Source: Baffinella frigidus
Lineage: Eukaryota; Cryptophyceae; Cryptomonadales; Baffinellaceae
DNA: 10,141 nucleotides
Direction of reading: 5' to 3'
Assembly (NCBI GenBank): GCA_026770585.1
Contig: MU646405.1
Span: 191,735-201,875 of the forward strand
Part shown: in pieces, positions 1 through 6,772 of the stretch
How positions within the stretch are numbered: the stretch's first letter is position 1
Layout: the number at the start of each line of letters is the position of its first letter
Made by a program: the position numbers and the translations under genes
Notes under the pieces: generated by a model
Databases searched by the model: none
Seen by the model: only the letters and a program-made list of their open reading frames with translations
Told to the model about the DNA's origin: nothing

Positions 1-323
1 CCGCTCTCAGCCTTCCCGTTTGACTCTGGTTCGCGGGGGGGGCTAAATTCGGGACGGGTACCGTTGCTCGTCAGCCAATCGCGTAGTTCCTTGCTGTTAA
101 ACTCGTTATCAGCACGGAGTCTAGTGATGTGGGGCCCTCCCGCCTGAAAGCTTTGGAGGAGGTTGATTACCGTGGCAGCCGTGGTGTCCTTAGCGGGACA
201 CACCACGTAAGCAGTGGAGGATTCGTCGACTATGAGGAGGGCGTCTGCCGTTCCGTCAAGTGCTCTCTCTCTCTCTTTCTCTCTCTGTTTCTCTGTCTCT
301 TTGTCTCTGGGTCTCTCTACCTC
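1..323 (-). pseudogene. Ty1/copia-type integrase core, truncated remnant
   Basis: Read on the minus strand, this is an open frame without a start codon that runs off the window at base 1 and ends upstream at a stop (324-326). From about 260 down to 3 it translates to a recognisable integrase catalytic core. It contains a hydrophobic strand ending in IVDE, then LRADNEF (catalytic Asp at 108-110), SKELRDWL, EFSPP and NGKAE (catalytic Glu at 6-8). In copia integrases the second Asp lies in a DNGGEF-like motif and the Glu in QNGVAER, and the intermediate motifs match in order. The Asp-to-Glu spacing is two residues shorter than usual because the GG of DNGGEF is missing. The first catalytic Asp and the zinc-binding HHCC domain should lie upstream, where the frame instead enters Arg/Glu codons of a microsatellite. 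The copy is therefore broken at that side. Reverse transcriptase and RNase H would lie beyond base 1. The family call is strong; the decay of this copy is inferred. Confidence 0.82.
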
Positions 324-345
324 TCAAACAAACACAAATACAAAT
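264..345. repeat. CT-rich microsatellite
   Basis: An imperfect (CT)n tract with TTT, TGT and GGG interruptions runs on into CA-rich sequence (AAACAAACACAAATACAAAT). It replaces the expected upstream part of the integrase. Confidence 0.9.
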
Positions 346-1140
346 ACACACACGGTCTACACACGCTCCAGTGCGGAGCGCCAAGTCACCCTCCCTGGTT
401 CACCTGTATTTTGATTATCCCTCAAGTGGCCAGTAGGCTCATACACCCTACGGTAGGGTCCTAGGACCTGCCTAAGGCGAGTTAGGGCGAATATTCACCC
501 TAAAGGCACTTGAGGGATACTGGCAATTTTTGCCAGATTCGCTCCGTACCTTGAGGGACAAGACCTCAAAAAAACAGTACCTGTTTCTCAGCGATGGTTG
601 CCAAAATGGCTCCAACCCAACAAGACCTCGGTTCTCGTTGGGATTTCCAAAACCTGGACGAGGGCCACGGCACGAAAGGCTAGGTGCGGACGCAGATCCA
701 GGCACATTCGCACCACTCCCGGCTCAAGATCAAGAGTCAGGCCGAATGGTGCAGCAGGCATCGTGAACGACGAAATAACTGCACCTCCACTTAGCAGCCA
801 CCTGCGATATTTTCCCCCAGATTCTCAGGGGAAATCCTGGTTGGAATCCATAGCAATGGATAAAATTCTAGTGCAAATCGTGAAGATGGACTGCATCCGT
901 GAAAAACTCGGTGGCTTCTAAGTGAGTCAGTGTCCTCGATGGAAACCGGCATTGCTTTCCAAAACTTTCTCTGTAATCGACGGACGCCCCGGGCATCTAG
1001 TCAAGTGTCCGTGTTCGATGCAAGACCTGATCGTTAGAATTTACTGTTGCAACACGGTTCCTCAAGAGGCGATTGAAAACATGCAGAACCAGCAAGGTGC
1101 GGGCCTGCACTAAGCCTACATTGCATTTGGCGCCTCACAC
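346..1140. other. Stretch without a supportable gene
   Basis: Open frames on the plus strand (598-921 and 922-1113, same frame, separated by one TAA at 919-921) have no recognisable domain and no clear codon bias. The only structure seen is the palindrome cluster at 416-535. A consensus-like splice donor (AAGTGAGT) sits at the TAA, so an exon end there cannot be excluded, but nothing else supports it. Confidence 0.4.
416..535. repeat. Nested inverted-repeat cluster
   Basis: A perfect 13-bp inverted repeat, TATCCCTCAAGTG at 416-428 and its complement at 507-519, encloses two more palindromes. These are CCCTACGGTAGGG near 447-459 and a TTAGGG...CCCTAA hairpin at 482-503. A TGGCAATTTTTGCCA hairpin follows at 521-535. 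The CCCTAC/GTAGGGTCCTA core also occurs inside the family 1 MITEs, so this may be a decayed relative that lost its usual ends. Confidence 0.7.
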
Positions 1141-1146
1141 CCAGTA

Positions 1147-1268
1147 CAGGGGTGTACACCTCGCTCATAAGAAACTGCCCCCCCCCCTAGGACCACCATA
1201 GGGCCCCAGGTATAGCCCTACTGTAGGGTCCTAAGGGGGAGCGGTTTCTTACGAGCGAGGTACCCCTT
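1147..1268. mobile_element. Family 1 MITE, copy A (pogo/Tigger-like ends)
   Basis: Inverted ends: CAGGGGTGTACACCTCGCTC at the left and GAGCGAGGTACCCCTTT at the right, flanked by TA on both sides (1145-1146 and 1269-1270). The inner arms ATAAGAAAC and GTTTCTTA pair next. The interior is a C-run followed by the palindromic TAGGACC/GTAGGGTCCTA segment typical of this family. There is no coding capacity. The TA flanks and CAG termini fit Tc1/mariner-type elements, and the ACCTCG segment recalls Tigger ends; the superfamily is inferred. Confidence 0.8.
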
Positions 1269-1435
1269 TATCCATCTCGGATGGTGTCCAAAGAGAGTTG
1301 CAGCAGGCGTCTTTGCCCTCCTACAAGAGAGTTGTTTATTATCAACACGGCCTCCCCCCTTGAGGCTAGGTTCTAGCAAGACCAGAAGAGAGGTTTGCGC
1401 ACCCACCCACTTCCTTTCTCGCCGTGCTTTCCATG

Positions 1436-1572
1436 AACCCTCACGGCGGCAAATCGAAGATTGTCGATTTAGGATTTCAAGGGGGTTGAAGTCGGAATCC
1501 GACTTCAACGGCTCCAATTCCCCTTGAAATCGAGAAATCGAAAATCGTCGGTTTGCCCAAGCCGTGAGGGTT
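1436..1572. mobile_element. Foldback (MITE-like) element, separate family
   Basis: Terminal inverted repeats AACCCTCACGGC and GCCGTGAGGGTT (12 bp, perfect) enclose a nearly continuous foldback. CGATTT..ATTTCAAGGGG pairs with CCCCTTGAAAT..AAATCG, and the centre is an 11+1+11 palindrome (TTGAAGTCGGA, A, complement) at 1486-1508. The pairing extends loosely outside (CCA...TGG). The whole unit could fold into one long hairpin. No target-site duplication is clear. Its ends differ from the CAGGGG families. Confidence 0.75.
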
Positions 1573-1879
1573 GGTGGTTATGACTCTCGCTCCTCCTTCT
1601 GAGCAGTCTCGCAGCAGTTGTGAGCCTCGGTCGGACAGGTGACGAGCCTCTCTCCTTCCGAGCAGTCTCGCAGCAGTAGAGGTCGGTGGCACGACTCTCG
1701 AGGTGGGCGTCGACCCTTTCCAAATACGCCTCCCGCTCGAGTGGAGGGCGGGAACGTGGCCGCTTGTGCGCTGTAGCGCACTCCACCACCGAGTCGTGAC
1801 CGCATCGCTTGAGCGCGGTATAGAGGGTGCCCACGACCGAGCCGTGCCCACCCTCTAGAGCGCACTGATTACTGATTAC
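1573..1879 (-). pseudogene. Decayed coding fragment, function unknown
   Basis: A minus-strand frame with no ATG is open from a stop at 1880-1882 down into the foldback element at 1572. It contains two similar pieces, GHGSVV and GHDSVV, in the context LYTALKRCGHDSVVECA, then PLEREAYLERVDAHLES and CCETARKE. Third positions are G or C in roughly 70% of codons, rather more in the first 65. A 25-bp direct repeat (1594-1618 and 1653-1677, one mismatch, 59 bp apart) causes a frame change: the neighbouring frame continues with RLVTCPTEAH then CCETAQKEE. The GHxSVV pieces recall ankyrin repeats and the ALKRCG segment recalls the last helix of death domains, but the spacing fits neither well. Family not recognised; coding origin is a tentative inference. 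Confidence 0.3.
1594..1677. repeat. 25-bp direct repeat, 59-bp period
   Basis: TCCTTCTGAGCAGTCTCGCA.. at 1594-1618 recurs at 1653-1677 with one mismatch. The 32 bases between them (1619-1650) recur in inverted orientation at 5047-5078 with one mismatch. Confidence 0.85.
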
Positions 1880-1882
1880 TCA

Positions 1883-2510
1883 CACGGCGCGCGCCCTGCC
1901 GGCAGCGTCTTGAATTGGGGAAAGGCTGGGCGCTGGACAGGGCGCTTGGAGGGCAGGAAGAGAAGCGAATGTTACCTGCACCCAAAGAGACACTCCTCAC
2001 GGCAGGCCAACGCACCTGCAGGTTCTCCTCACGGCAGGCCAACGGGGGTGGGGGGTGGATGGGCACGCACACCTTTCCTTGCTGAATAACTCACTAATCT
2101 CGCCATTTCGCATTTCTCAAACGAGGCATGTTCCTGGGGCCGCGCTGTCAGTTGGAACATTGCTCAGGGTGGGTCACACGTGCAGGTTCTCCTTACGACG
2201 AGCCAGCGCGGGCGGGGGTTGGATGGGATTCCGGGGAGGATGCCGCGCGCCAAGAGGAATGTTAGACCCATGCGCGAGCTGCACTGAGTCTTCCCGAAAA
2301 TTCCAAATTGGATCGGCGTCTTCCACGCCGTCCGGGAGCCACCACAGCTTTCTGGCCATTCGCCGCCGTCTCACAGACCGCAGTGGGTGCCCCTGAAAAC
2401 TCCATGCTAGATTTAGTTCCTTCGTTGGTCGTGGAGGACGGAATGGGGCTCAAGATGCGCCTCTTCGTTGCGCCCCAAGTTGGGCCTCCTAGGCGCCCGT
2501 CACGAGGTCG
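1883..2510. other. GC-rich intergenic stretch with direct repeats
   Basis: No gene is supportable. A 20-bp direct repeat, CTCCTCACGGCAGGCCAACG, lies at 1993-2012 and 2025-2044. A 51-bp block at 2013-2063 recurs at 2177-2227 at about 82% identity (CACSTGCAGGTTCTCCT start, GGATGGG end). The short minus-strand frames across these blocks give similar peptides simply because the DNA is duplicated. Confidence 0.6.
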
Positions 2511-2773
2511 GTGTAGTAATTTTGGTGTGCTGACCGTGCTGACCGGATTGGTCACGATGTGTGTAGTAATGAGACGGATCTCTAATCATTTCTACCATCT
2601 GGTCGGCCTTGCGTCTTTCTATTTACGATGTGTGTAGTAATACAGTTGTAAGACGCATTTGTCACGTACCGGTATTTTTTTTGTGTGTCCTTCTATTCTG
2701 AGAGGTTGTCAGAATGGGAAAACTTGAAAGCGGTCCTGTCATATCCCTCTAGAGGCTGACCAGATTACTACAC
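2511..2773. repeat. GTGTAGTAAT motif cluster
   Basis: The 10-mer GTGTAGTAAT occurs at 2511-2520, 2561-2570 and 2632-2641 on the plus strand and inverted at 2764-2773. The second and third lie in a 17-bp identical block, ACGATGTGTGTAGTAAT. The first two are exactly 50 bp apart. The third and the inverted copy could be the ends of a ~140-bp inverted-repeat element. The same motif pair recurs at 7616-7701. Confidence 0.7.
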
Positions 2774-2891
2774 AGAAAGCACTGAGCCTTAATTAAGGGA
2801 GCCAAGAGCCTGGAGCTACGAGTCCATAAGCTCCATAAGGTCCTGCTCAAACCGCCGCACGTGAACAAGCAGAAGCAACGAGCACAGAGAC

Positions 2892-3323
2892 ATGATCGGC
2901 CAGGTTACCAAGCCGGTGGAGCGCGGGCTGCTCCTAGTGTGCCTGCTCGCAGCAGCTGTGGGGGCGACGAACCCGGGCGTGCGGGTGCCGCTCCGCATCT
3001 CCAGCGACGACTCCTCCCGGCACCTCTCGCCTCCTTCGTCTTCGCCGGGCATCTGCAGCGAGGAGCCGTCGTCACCACGGCCGCTTCAGCGGTCGACTTC
3101 GCGCTCGCGGTGGCTGGGCTCCAGTGGAGACATGCAGGACACCAACCTCGTGCACGGGAGAACAACCTCGTGCAGCAACCTCGTCTACGAACCCGTGCAG
3201 CAGCGGGATAGGCTCCGGTGGAGCCCGGAACCCGTCACCTCTGAGCCGCCGCTGCTGTCGGACCGACCCGACGGGGGGCGCACGTACATCAAGACCAAGC
3301 TCTACCCGCACCTCTTGTTCTGA
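2892..3323 (+). CDS. Putative secreted or membrane-anchored 143-aa protein, unrecognised
   Basis: This is the best gene candidate. Of 143 sense codons about 122 end in G or C (GC3 near 85%), well above positions 1-2 and the surrounding DNA, which is a strong coding signature for this frame. The ATG at 2892 has G at -3; the frame is closed upstream by a stop at 2862. Residues 1-25 resemble a signal peptide: K7 and R11, a hydrophobic core LLLVCLLAAAV (13-23), and a possible cleavage site after VGA (25). The rest is Ser/Pro/Arg-rich and probably disordered (SSPSSP-like runs at 46-62, RSTSRSRW at 67-74), with only two further cysteines near 55 and 94. It ends in YIKTKLYPHLLF. An AACCTCGT sequence recurs at 3144, 3164 and 3177 and gives short NLV repeats. 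The hydrophobic segment could instead be a membrane anchor. No TATA box or poly(A) signal is obvious. It could also be one exon of a longer gene. Function unknown. Confidence 0.55.
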   Translation: MIGQVTKPVERGLLLVCLLAAAVGATNPGVRVPLRISSDDSSRHLSPPSSSPGICSEEPSSPRPLQRSTSRSRWLGSSGDMQDTNLVHGRTTSCSNLVYEPVQQRDRLRWSPEPVTSEPPLLSDRPDGGRTYIKTKLYPHLLF

Positions 3324-3344
3324 AGAGCTCCGGTGGTAGAGCGT

Positions 3345-3735
3345 GAATGTACGAGTAGTGTGAATGGTGGGGCGGTGCAATGTAAATTGTGTGTCATTAC
3401 GACCAGCGTGTCTCACGCGCCCGCTGCCCCGCGCCTCGCTCCGTGCGTACACAACGTGCAGAGTTCACATCACCTCTCTCTCTCTCTCTCTCGGTCCTGC
3501 TCAGACTCATGGCGGCCGTGTTGGTAGTGTTAAATCTCTCGCTCCGCGCCTCGGCTCGCTGAGTCTGAGACAGTATGTGTGTGTGAGAGAGAGAGAGAGA
3601 AAGAGAGAGAGACCCTGCGAGAGAGGACGAAAGATAGAGAAAGTCTGAGCAAGAAAGCAAGAGTCTCGGAGAGAGAGAGAAAGTGTGTGTGTCTGCGACA
3701 GTATGTGCAAGAGAATGTATGAGAGAGAACCACGG
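3345..3735. repeat. Microsatellite-rich stretch: (CT)n then (GA)n
   Basis: A (CT)n tract at about 3474-3492 is followed by purine-rich (GA)n/(GT)n tracts at about 3574-3690. GACAGTATGTG occurs at both ends of the GA region (near 3569 and 3697), suggesting a local duplication. The complementary tracts can pair. The open frames here are low-complexity Ser/Leu or Arg/Glu translations of the repeat. Confidence 0.85.
3397..3510 (-). CDS. Very short ORF with ideal Kozak context (doubtful)
   Basis: On the minus strand the ATG at 3510 is directly preceded by GCCGCC, an ideal animal-type start context. The frame encodes only 37 residues, beginning MSLSRTERERER, in which the Arg/Glu run is the (CT)n microsatellite read in reverse. 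It then continues Arg-rich to a TAA. It could be the first exon of a minus-strand gene in a CpG-rich segment, or chance. Confidence 0.15.
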   Translation of the reverse strand: MSLSRTERERERGDVNSARCVRTERGAGQRARETRWS

Positions 3736-3795
3736 CCCTTCCCTCGACAACGCGCTCTCGCCCGTGGCCCCTGCAGTGGATTGATAGTAAGCATA

Positions 3796-3977
3796 CAGGG
3801 ATACCTCGTGTAAAAGAACCCGTACCTTAAGAATACGGAACGGAATCGACGCCTGCAATCTCGCGTTACGCGAGTCAACCCTCTGATACTAATTCAAGAA
3901 CACGACGACCGACCGACCCCCGAGCAAGGGTGTTCTTATCGACACTCGAGCAAGGGTGTTCTCGCGAGGTATCGATG
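3796..3977. mobile_element. Family 2 MITE, copy 1
   Basis: The left end CAGGGATACCTCGTGTAAAA follows TA at 3794-3795. The right end GCGAGGTATCGATG is its degenerate complement. Read in reverse, the interior matches the element at 9131-9299: a TTGCTCG-GGGTCGGTCGG block, GTGTTC, then AATT. A 16-bp direct repeat, CGAGCAAGGGTGTTCT, occurs twice near the right end (from about 3922 and 3947). No coding capacity. Confidence 0.75.
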
Positions 3978-4391
3978 TGGGGGCACCTTTCGGATTGATA
4001 CCTAGCATCGGACAACCCTCCGGGTTGTTCATGTTACGAAGTGCGAGTGACCTCTGTATCCATCTCCATAAGCCTTTGGAGGCGGTGCCCCTGGACGGAG
4101 CTAACTGTTTCTCTCCCTGAGAATCTGGGCTCTCCATCAAAGCATTTGAGATGCACTTGTGAACTTGTTTTTTTGCTCTAAATTTGTTAATCCTAACCCC
4201 ATTGTTACTCAGACAGAGATGGTAAAAGTATCGTCCGAGCCAGGCCAACCAATCTTTCTCAAGCCAAGTGAACCAGAGAGAGAGAGATCTGTATTAATAC
4301 TATTACCATCAACACGGCCGCCGACTGTGTCTGAACCTACATCCATCACACCTGCTAGGATACCCTTTCACCCCCGACTGTGGCTGATCTA
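3978..4391. other. Stretch without a supportable gene; possible splice acceptor
   Basis: A hairpin ACAACCC-TCC-GGGTTGT lies near 4012-4028. At 4191-4212 there is a good-looking 3' splice site: a CCTAAC branch-like sequence, pyrimidines, then TTACTCAG. The frame after it (from 4213, TEMVKVSSEPGQP) stays open into the MITE at 4392, but it has no codon bias or recognisable domain. I see nothing else. Confidence 0.35.
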
Positions 4392-4490
4392 CAGGGGTAC
4401 CTCGCTCATAGGAGGCGCACCCCCGTAAGACCCTACATTAGGGTCCTACGGTGGTGAGGTTGGCGGCTCCTTACGAGTGAGGTATCCCAG
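4392..4490. mobile_element. Family 1 MITE, copy B
   Basis: Left end CAGGGGTACCTCGCTCATA; right end TTACGAGTGAGGTATCCCAG. TA flanks lie at 4390-4391 and 4491-4492. The interior is the palindromic GTAAGACCCTAC / GTCCTACGG segment. At 99 bp it is the shortest copy. Confidence 0.8.
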
Positions 4491-4499
4491 TAGTACTTG

Positions 4500-4562
4500 A
4501 GTCAGGAGGACTCAGGATTCAGTCAGGATGGCTCGGGATTTAGTCAGGGGGACTCAGGATTC
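4500..4562. repeat. 21-bp tandem repeat, three copies
   Basis: The units AGTCAGGAGGACTCAGGATTC, AGTCAGGATGGCTCGGGATTT and AGTCAGGGGGACTCAGGATTC are contiguous. The array is bounded on both sides by GGTATCCCAGTA, so the MITE end and the array appear to have been duplicated together. Confidence 0.9.
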
Positions 4563-4574
4563 GGTATCCCAGTA

Positions 4575-4615
4575 CAGGGGTTCCTCTCAAACAACAACAC
4601 GCACCACCCCTAGGG

Positions 4616-4656
<41 letters not shown>

Positions 4657-4737
4657 TCCCTAGGGCGGTTGATCCTGGGCTTAGCCCTTCCGTTGGACCC
4701 TAGGGCGGCGCGTTTTGGTGTTCGCGAGGTATCTCTG
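4575..4737. mobile_element. Diverged CAGGGG-type MITE carrying a (GA)18 tract
   Basis: The left end CAGGGGTTCCTCTCA follows TA (4573-4574). The right end TTCGCGAGGTATCTCTG resembles the right end of family 2. The interior holds CCCTAGGG palindromes and an uninterrupted (GA)n run at about 4618-4653. The pairing of the two ends is imperfect, so these could be two independent element ends. Confidence 0.5.
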
Positions 4738-5090
4738 CAGCGCTTTCTTAACGTGTAGCGTGCACATGACCCTCTCAAATCTGGTTCGGTTGGATCTGGC
4801 CAGATTATGTGTTGTGAAGGTGAGGGACGTGTGAGATAAATTGACCTTGCATGTCACGATTTGTTCCTGGAGGTCCGAGGCGGGCCCGTCCTAGACTCCA
4901 TTCTCACATTGTGAGAATGGAGGCGGGCCATTCCTAGACTCCATTGTAACATTGTGCCTTGCTTGCGCGGGGGGGGGTGCTGAGACCCCGCTTGAGAGGA
5001 GAGAGGCCGCGCAGGAGATCACAGATACCCTCATGAGTCAACCACCGAGGCTCGTCGCCTGTCCGACCGAGGCTCACAGGGGGGAACCTG
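4738..5090. other. Stretch without a supportable gene; 43-bp tandem duplication
   Basis: GAGGCGGGCC..TCCTAGACTCCATT starts at 4877 and again at 4920 (43-bp period). The first copy contains a perfect hairpin at 4899-4919 (CATTCTCACA, T, complement). From 4952 a plus-strand frame reads ETPLERREAAQEITDTL then RLVACPTEAH. The last piece is the 32-bp segment shared in inverted orientation with 1619-1650. It is not enough to call a gene. Confidence 0.5.
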
Positions 5091-5180
5091 TAGGTCCTTT
5101 AGGTTTTAATTTCGCCCAACATAGCCCAACGACACGCTCTTCCGTAGAAAGGACTGCAGAGAAAGCATTTTTGCTTTCGA
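5091..5180 (+). repeat. ~90-bp dispersed repeat, copy 1
   Basis: TAGGTCCTTTAGGTTTTAAT starts the block, and AGGACTGCAGAGAAAGCATT lies near its end. It recurs inverted at 7852-7940 and direct at 8411-8499 with only a few substitutions. Flanking sequence diverges abruptly at both ends. No terminal inverted repeat is seen. Confidence 0.85.
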
Positions 5181-5247
5181 CCGCCTCGGCGGGAGCAACA
5201 GGCTGGCCGTGGCCTTTGTCAACATTCTGGGGTTGACACTCGCGTCC

Positions 5248-5319
5248 AGATTTGTACGGGGCCGGTCATATTCCCTACATGAATCGTGTTGGGCAACGTG
5301 ACCATTCCCGTACAAATCT
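5248..5319. repeat. 72-bp foldback
   Basis: Perfect 13-bp inverted repeat AGATTTGTACGGG (5248-5260) and its complement (5307-5319). An inner GGTCA/TGACC pair at 5264-5268 and 5299-5303 extends the stem. Function unknown; it may be a tiny MITE. Confidence 0.75.
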
Positions 5320-5410
5320 TTAAAAGAGGTTTCACCCACCCACGTGTAGATCTCTGGGTTTGAAACAGAGGGCACAGTCAGCCTCGAAAAGGTGCCTCTG
5401 GGTGTCAGTA

Positions 5411-5492
5411 CAGGGGGGTCCTAGCCTCGTAGGAATCAGGTCACACACAGCTCGAAGGATGGTCCTATCGCCGTCCGACACTCACATGCATA
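5411..5492. mobile_element. Solo CAGGGG element end
   Basis: TA followed by CAGGGGGGTCCTAGCCTCGTAGGAA resembles a family 1 left end, but no matching right end is seen before the next element begins at 5493. Probably a truncated copy. Confidence 0.4.
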
Positions 5493-5683
5493 CAGGGGCA
5501 CCTCAATTATTAGGAACGGTTCTGATAAGAAATGTACCATTTTTAGGGTCGAACCTTTCTTAAGTTTTAGGAAAGTGGCAGCGTCCGTTTTTCCTGTGTT
5601 TCTTACATTTTAAGAAACGCACAGCGTCCGTTCTCCCACGACTTTCTTGTTTAAAAGTTTTTGGTCCACACATGGCTCTTGTA

Positions 5684-5801
5684 CACAGGTACCTCGCTCA
5701 TAAGAAACCGCCCCCCCCCTAGGACCACCATTGGACCCTAGGCATAGGCCTCTAGTCTAGGATCCCAGTGGGGGGATGTTTTTATGAGCGAGGGATCCCT
5801 G
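5684..5801. mobile_element. Family 1 MITE, copy C (nested)
   Basis: The left end CACAGGTACCTCGCTCATAA and right end TTTTATGAGCGAGGGATCCCTG lie between TA dinucleotides (5682-5683 and 5802-5803). The interior has a C-run and TAGGACC/TAGGATCC palindromic sequence very close to copy A. It sits inside the 43-bp array of the larger element. Confidence 0.8.
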
Positions 5802-5807
5802 TACCCC

Positions 5808-5873
5808 CCCTGAGAACTCTGATTCTGACTCTGAGGGCGAGGTGCTCATGGACTCCGAACCTGAACCTGTGTG
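5808..5873 (+). pseudogene. Possible acidic C-terminal coding remnant
   Basis: A short plus-strand frame reads PENSDSDSEGEVLMDSEPEP and, after one Val codon, stops at TGA. It has no start codon and is closed upstream inside the MITE. Ser/Asp/Glu-rich tails are common at the C-termini of DDE transposases. Given its place inside a transposon-like element it could be the last codons of a lost transposase, but 21 residues of low complexity prove nothing. Confidence 0.15.
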
Positions 5874-5950
5874 AGGACCGAGGATAGGATGAGCCCGCCT
5901 CGGGATGACGTTGGAGCCATTGCTCTTTTTTCTTTTCTTTTTTTCCCCCC

Positions 5951-6046
5951 CATCACAACCTGCGAGCGATTTGTTTTCCTCACAACCTGAGAGCGACGAT
6001 CCTCACAACCTGAGAGCGATGATCCTCACAACCTGAGAGCGATGAG
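5951..6046 (+). repeat. 23-bp tandem repeat, four copies
   Basis: The unit is CCTCACAACCTGAGAGCGAT + GAT. Copies at 5978-6000, 6001-6023 and 6024-6046 are nearly identical; a diverged first copy starts at 5951. The unit length is not a multiple of three, so it is unlikely to have been maintained as coding repeat. Confidence 0.9.
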
Positions 6047-6245
6047 GAGGGGACGGGCGGCGAGGAAGAGGGGGGGGGTGGCAGAAGAGACGCCTACGAT
6101 CCAGAAACGCGGAGCGTGCGTTTTCCAGGGCGTTCTTAAATTTTAAGAACCACACAGCGTCCGTTTTCCAGCAATTTCTTAGAGTTGAAGAATCGTACAG
6201 CGACTGCTCTCAGATTTTCCGTTTCTTACGAGCGAGGCACCCCTG

Positions 6246-6772
6246 TAGTTCTACGGCGTGGTGGACTGAAAGTGCGAGGTACAGGGGTTACTGGAATTTG
6301 AGGACACGCCCCGTCCCTAAGGTGACAGCATAGGCCTACATGTACTGTAGGACACTGTCCCTAGGGTCACCGATAGGCCTGCTGCAGGACCCTAGTGGCT
6401 ATGTCTCCCACAAAAATCGGAACAACAGTGAAAACACTGAGCCCAAACTGGCGTTTTCTGGGAGGGGAGGAGGGACCGCATGGAGGGCGGAGGCGGGGGG
6501 TGCATGCCCGCAGCCGCTCCTTTAGGTCCTGTATTCTTCGAGCCCCCAACATAGGAGGAAAATGGAAATTGTTCTGCAGAAAAGCCGTGCTTCCGTTCGC
6601 TTGGAAGATGTGCTGGGGGGGACCTTCCAAGTTGGGCCTAGAGCCAGCGTCCCCCGCATCCCGGCGAGCAGCGATCTTGCTGGTTCTATCTCTATGTGGG
6701 CTCTTGGAGGGACCGCGTTTTGGAGCTGGTGGGCCTGCAGGGAGGCTGCATCATACATGCTAGCTCGGCATA
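6246..6772. other. Stretch without a gene; decayed MITE at its start
   Basis: TA-CAGGGGTTACTGG at 6280 looks like another left end. It is followed by GGTGACA...TAGGCCTAC...GTAGG...TGTCCCTAGGGTCACC (about 6320-6370), the palindromic interior seen in the other MITEs, but no right end is clear. From 6420 to 6770 open frames on both strands are short and overlapping, without codon bias or a recognisable domain. Confidence 0.5.

Larger units (their letters stand above)
5493..6245. mobile_element. Composite 753-bp CAGGGG-type element with 43-bp subterminal repeats
   Basis: The left end CAGGGGCACCTC (after TA at 5491-5492) and right end GAGCGAGGCACCCCTG (before TA at 6246-6247) bound a larger element. 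Next to the ends lie direct repeats of a 43-bp unit. Each unit has a small hairpin (TTTCTTA-n-TTTTAAGAAA type) followed by CAGCGTCCGTTTTCC. The CAGCGTCCG cores start at 5579 and 5622 on the left and at 6112, 6155 and 6198 on the right, every adjacent pair exactly 43 bp apart. The family 1 MITE at 5684-5801 is nested inside and so is younger. Between lie an acidic frame (5808-5873), a pyrimidine run (about 5925-5950) and a 23-bp tandem repeat. The array may be the transposase-binding subterminal region of a larger, now internally deleted element; that is inference. Confidence 0.6.

Noticed and set aside
597-615. Complement reads GAGCCATTTTGGC, partly like the dinoflagellate spliced leader
   Set aside because: Only about 12 bases match, within a near-palindromic hairpin (GGTTG...CCAACC), and no downstream snRNA-like sequence or donor follows.
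598-1113. Two in-frame plus-strand ORFs separated by one TAA, considered as a readthrough gene
   Set aside because: No recognisable domain, no codon bias and no readthrough context strong enough to support it.
2055-2396. 113-codon plus-strand frame and overlapping minus-strand frames
   Set aside because: Overlapping frames on both strands of a GC-rich direct repeat; no codon signal separates them.
3530-3878. Ser/Leu-rich and Arg/Glu-rich frames
   Set aside because: Direct translations of (CT)n and (GA)n microsatellites.
5951-6046. Regularly repeated 23-bp units considered as a CRISPR array
   Set aside because: The repeats are head to tail without unique spacers, and the context is eukaryotic transposon DNA.
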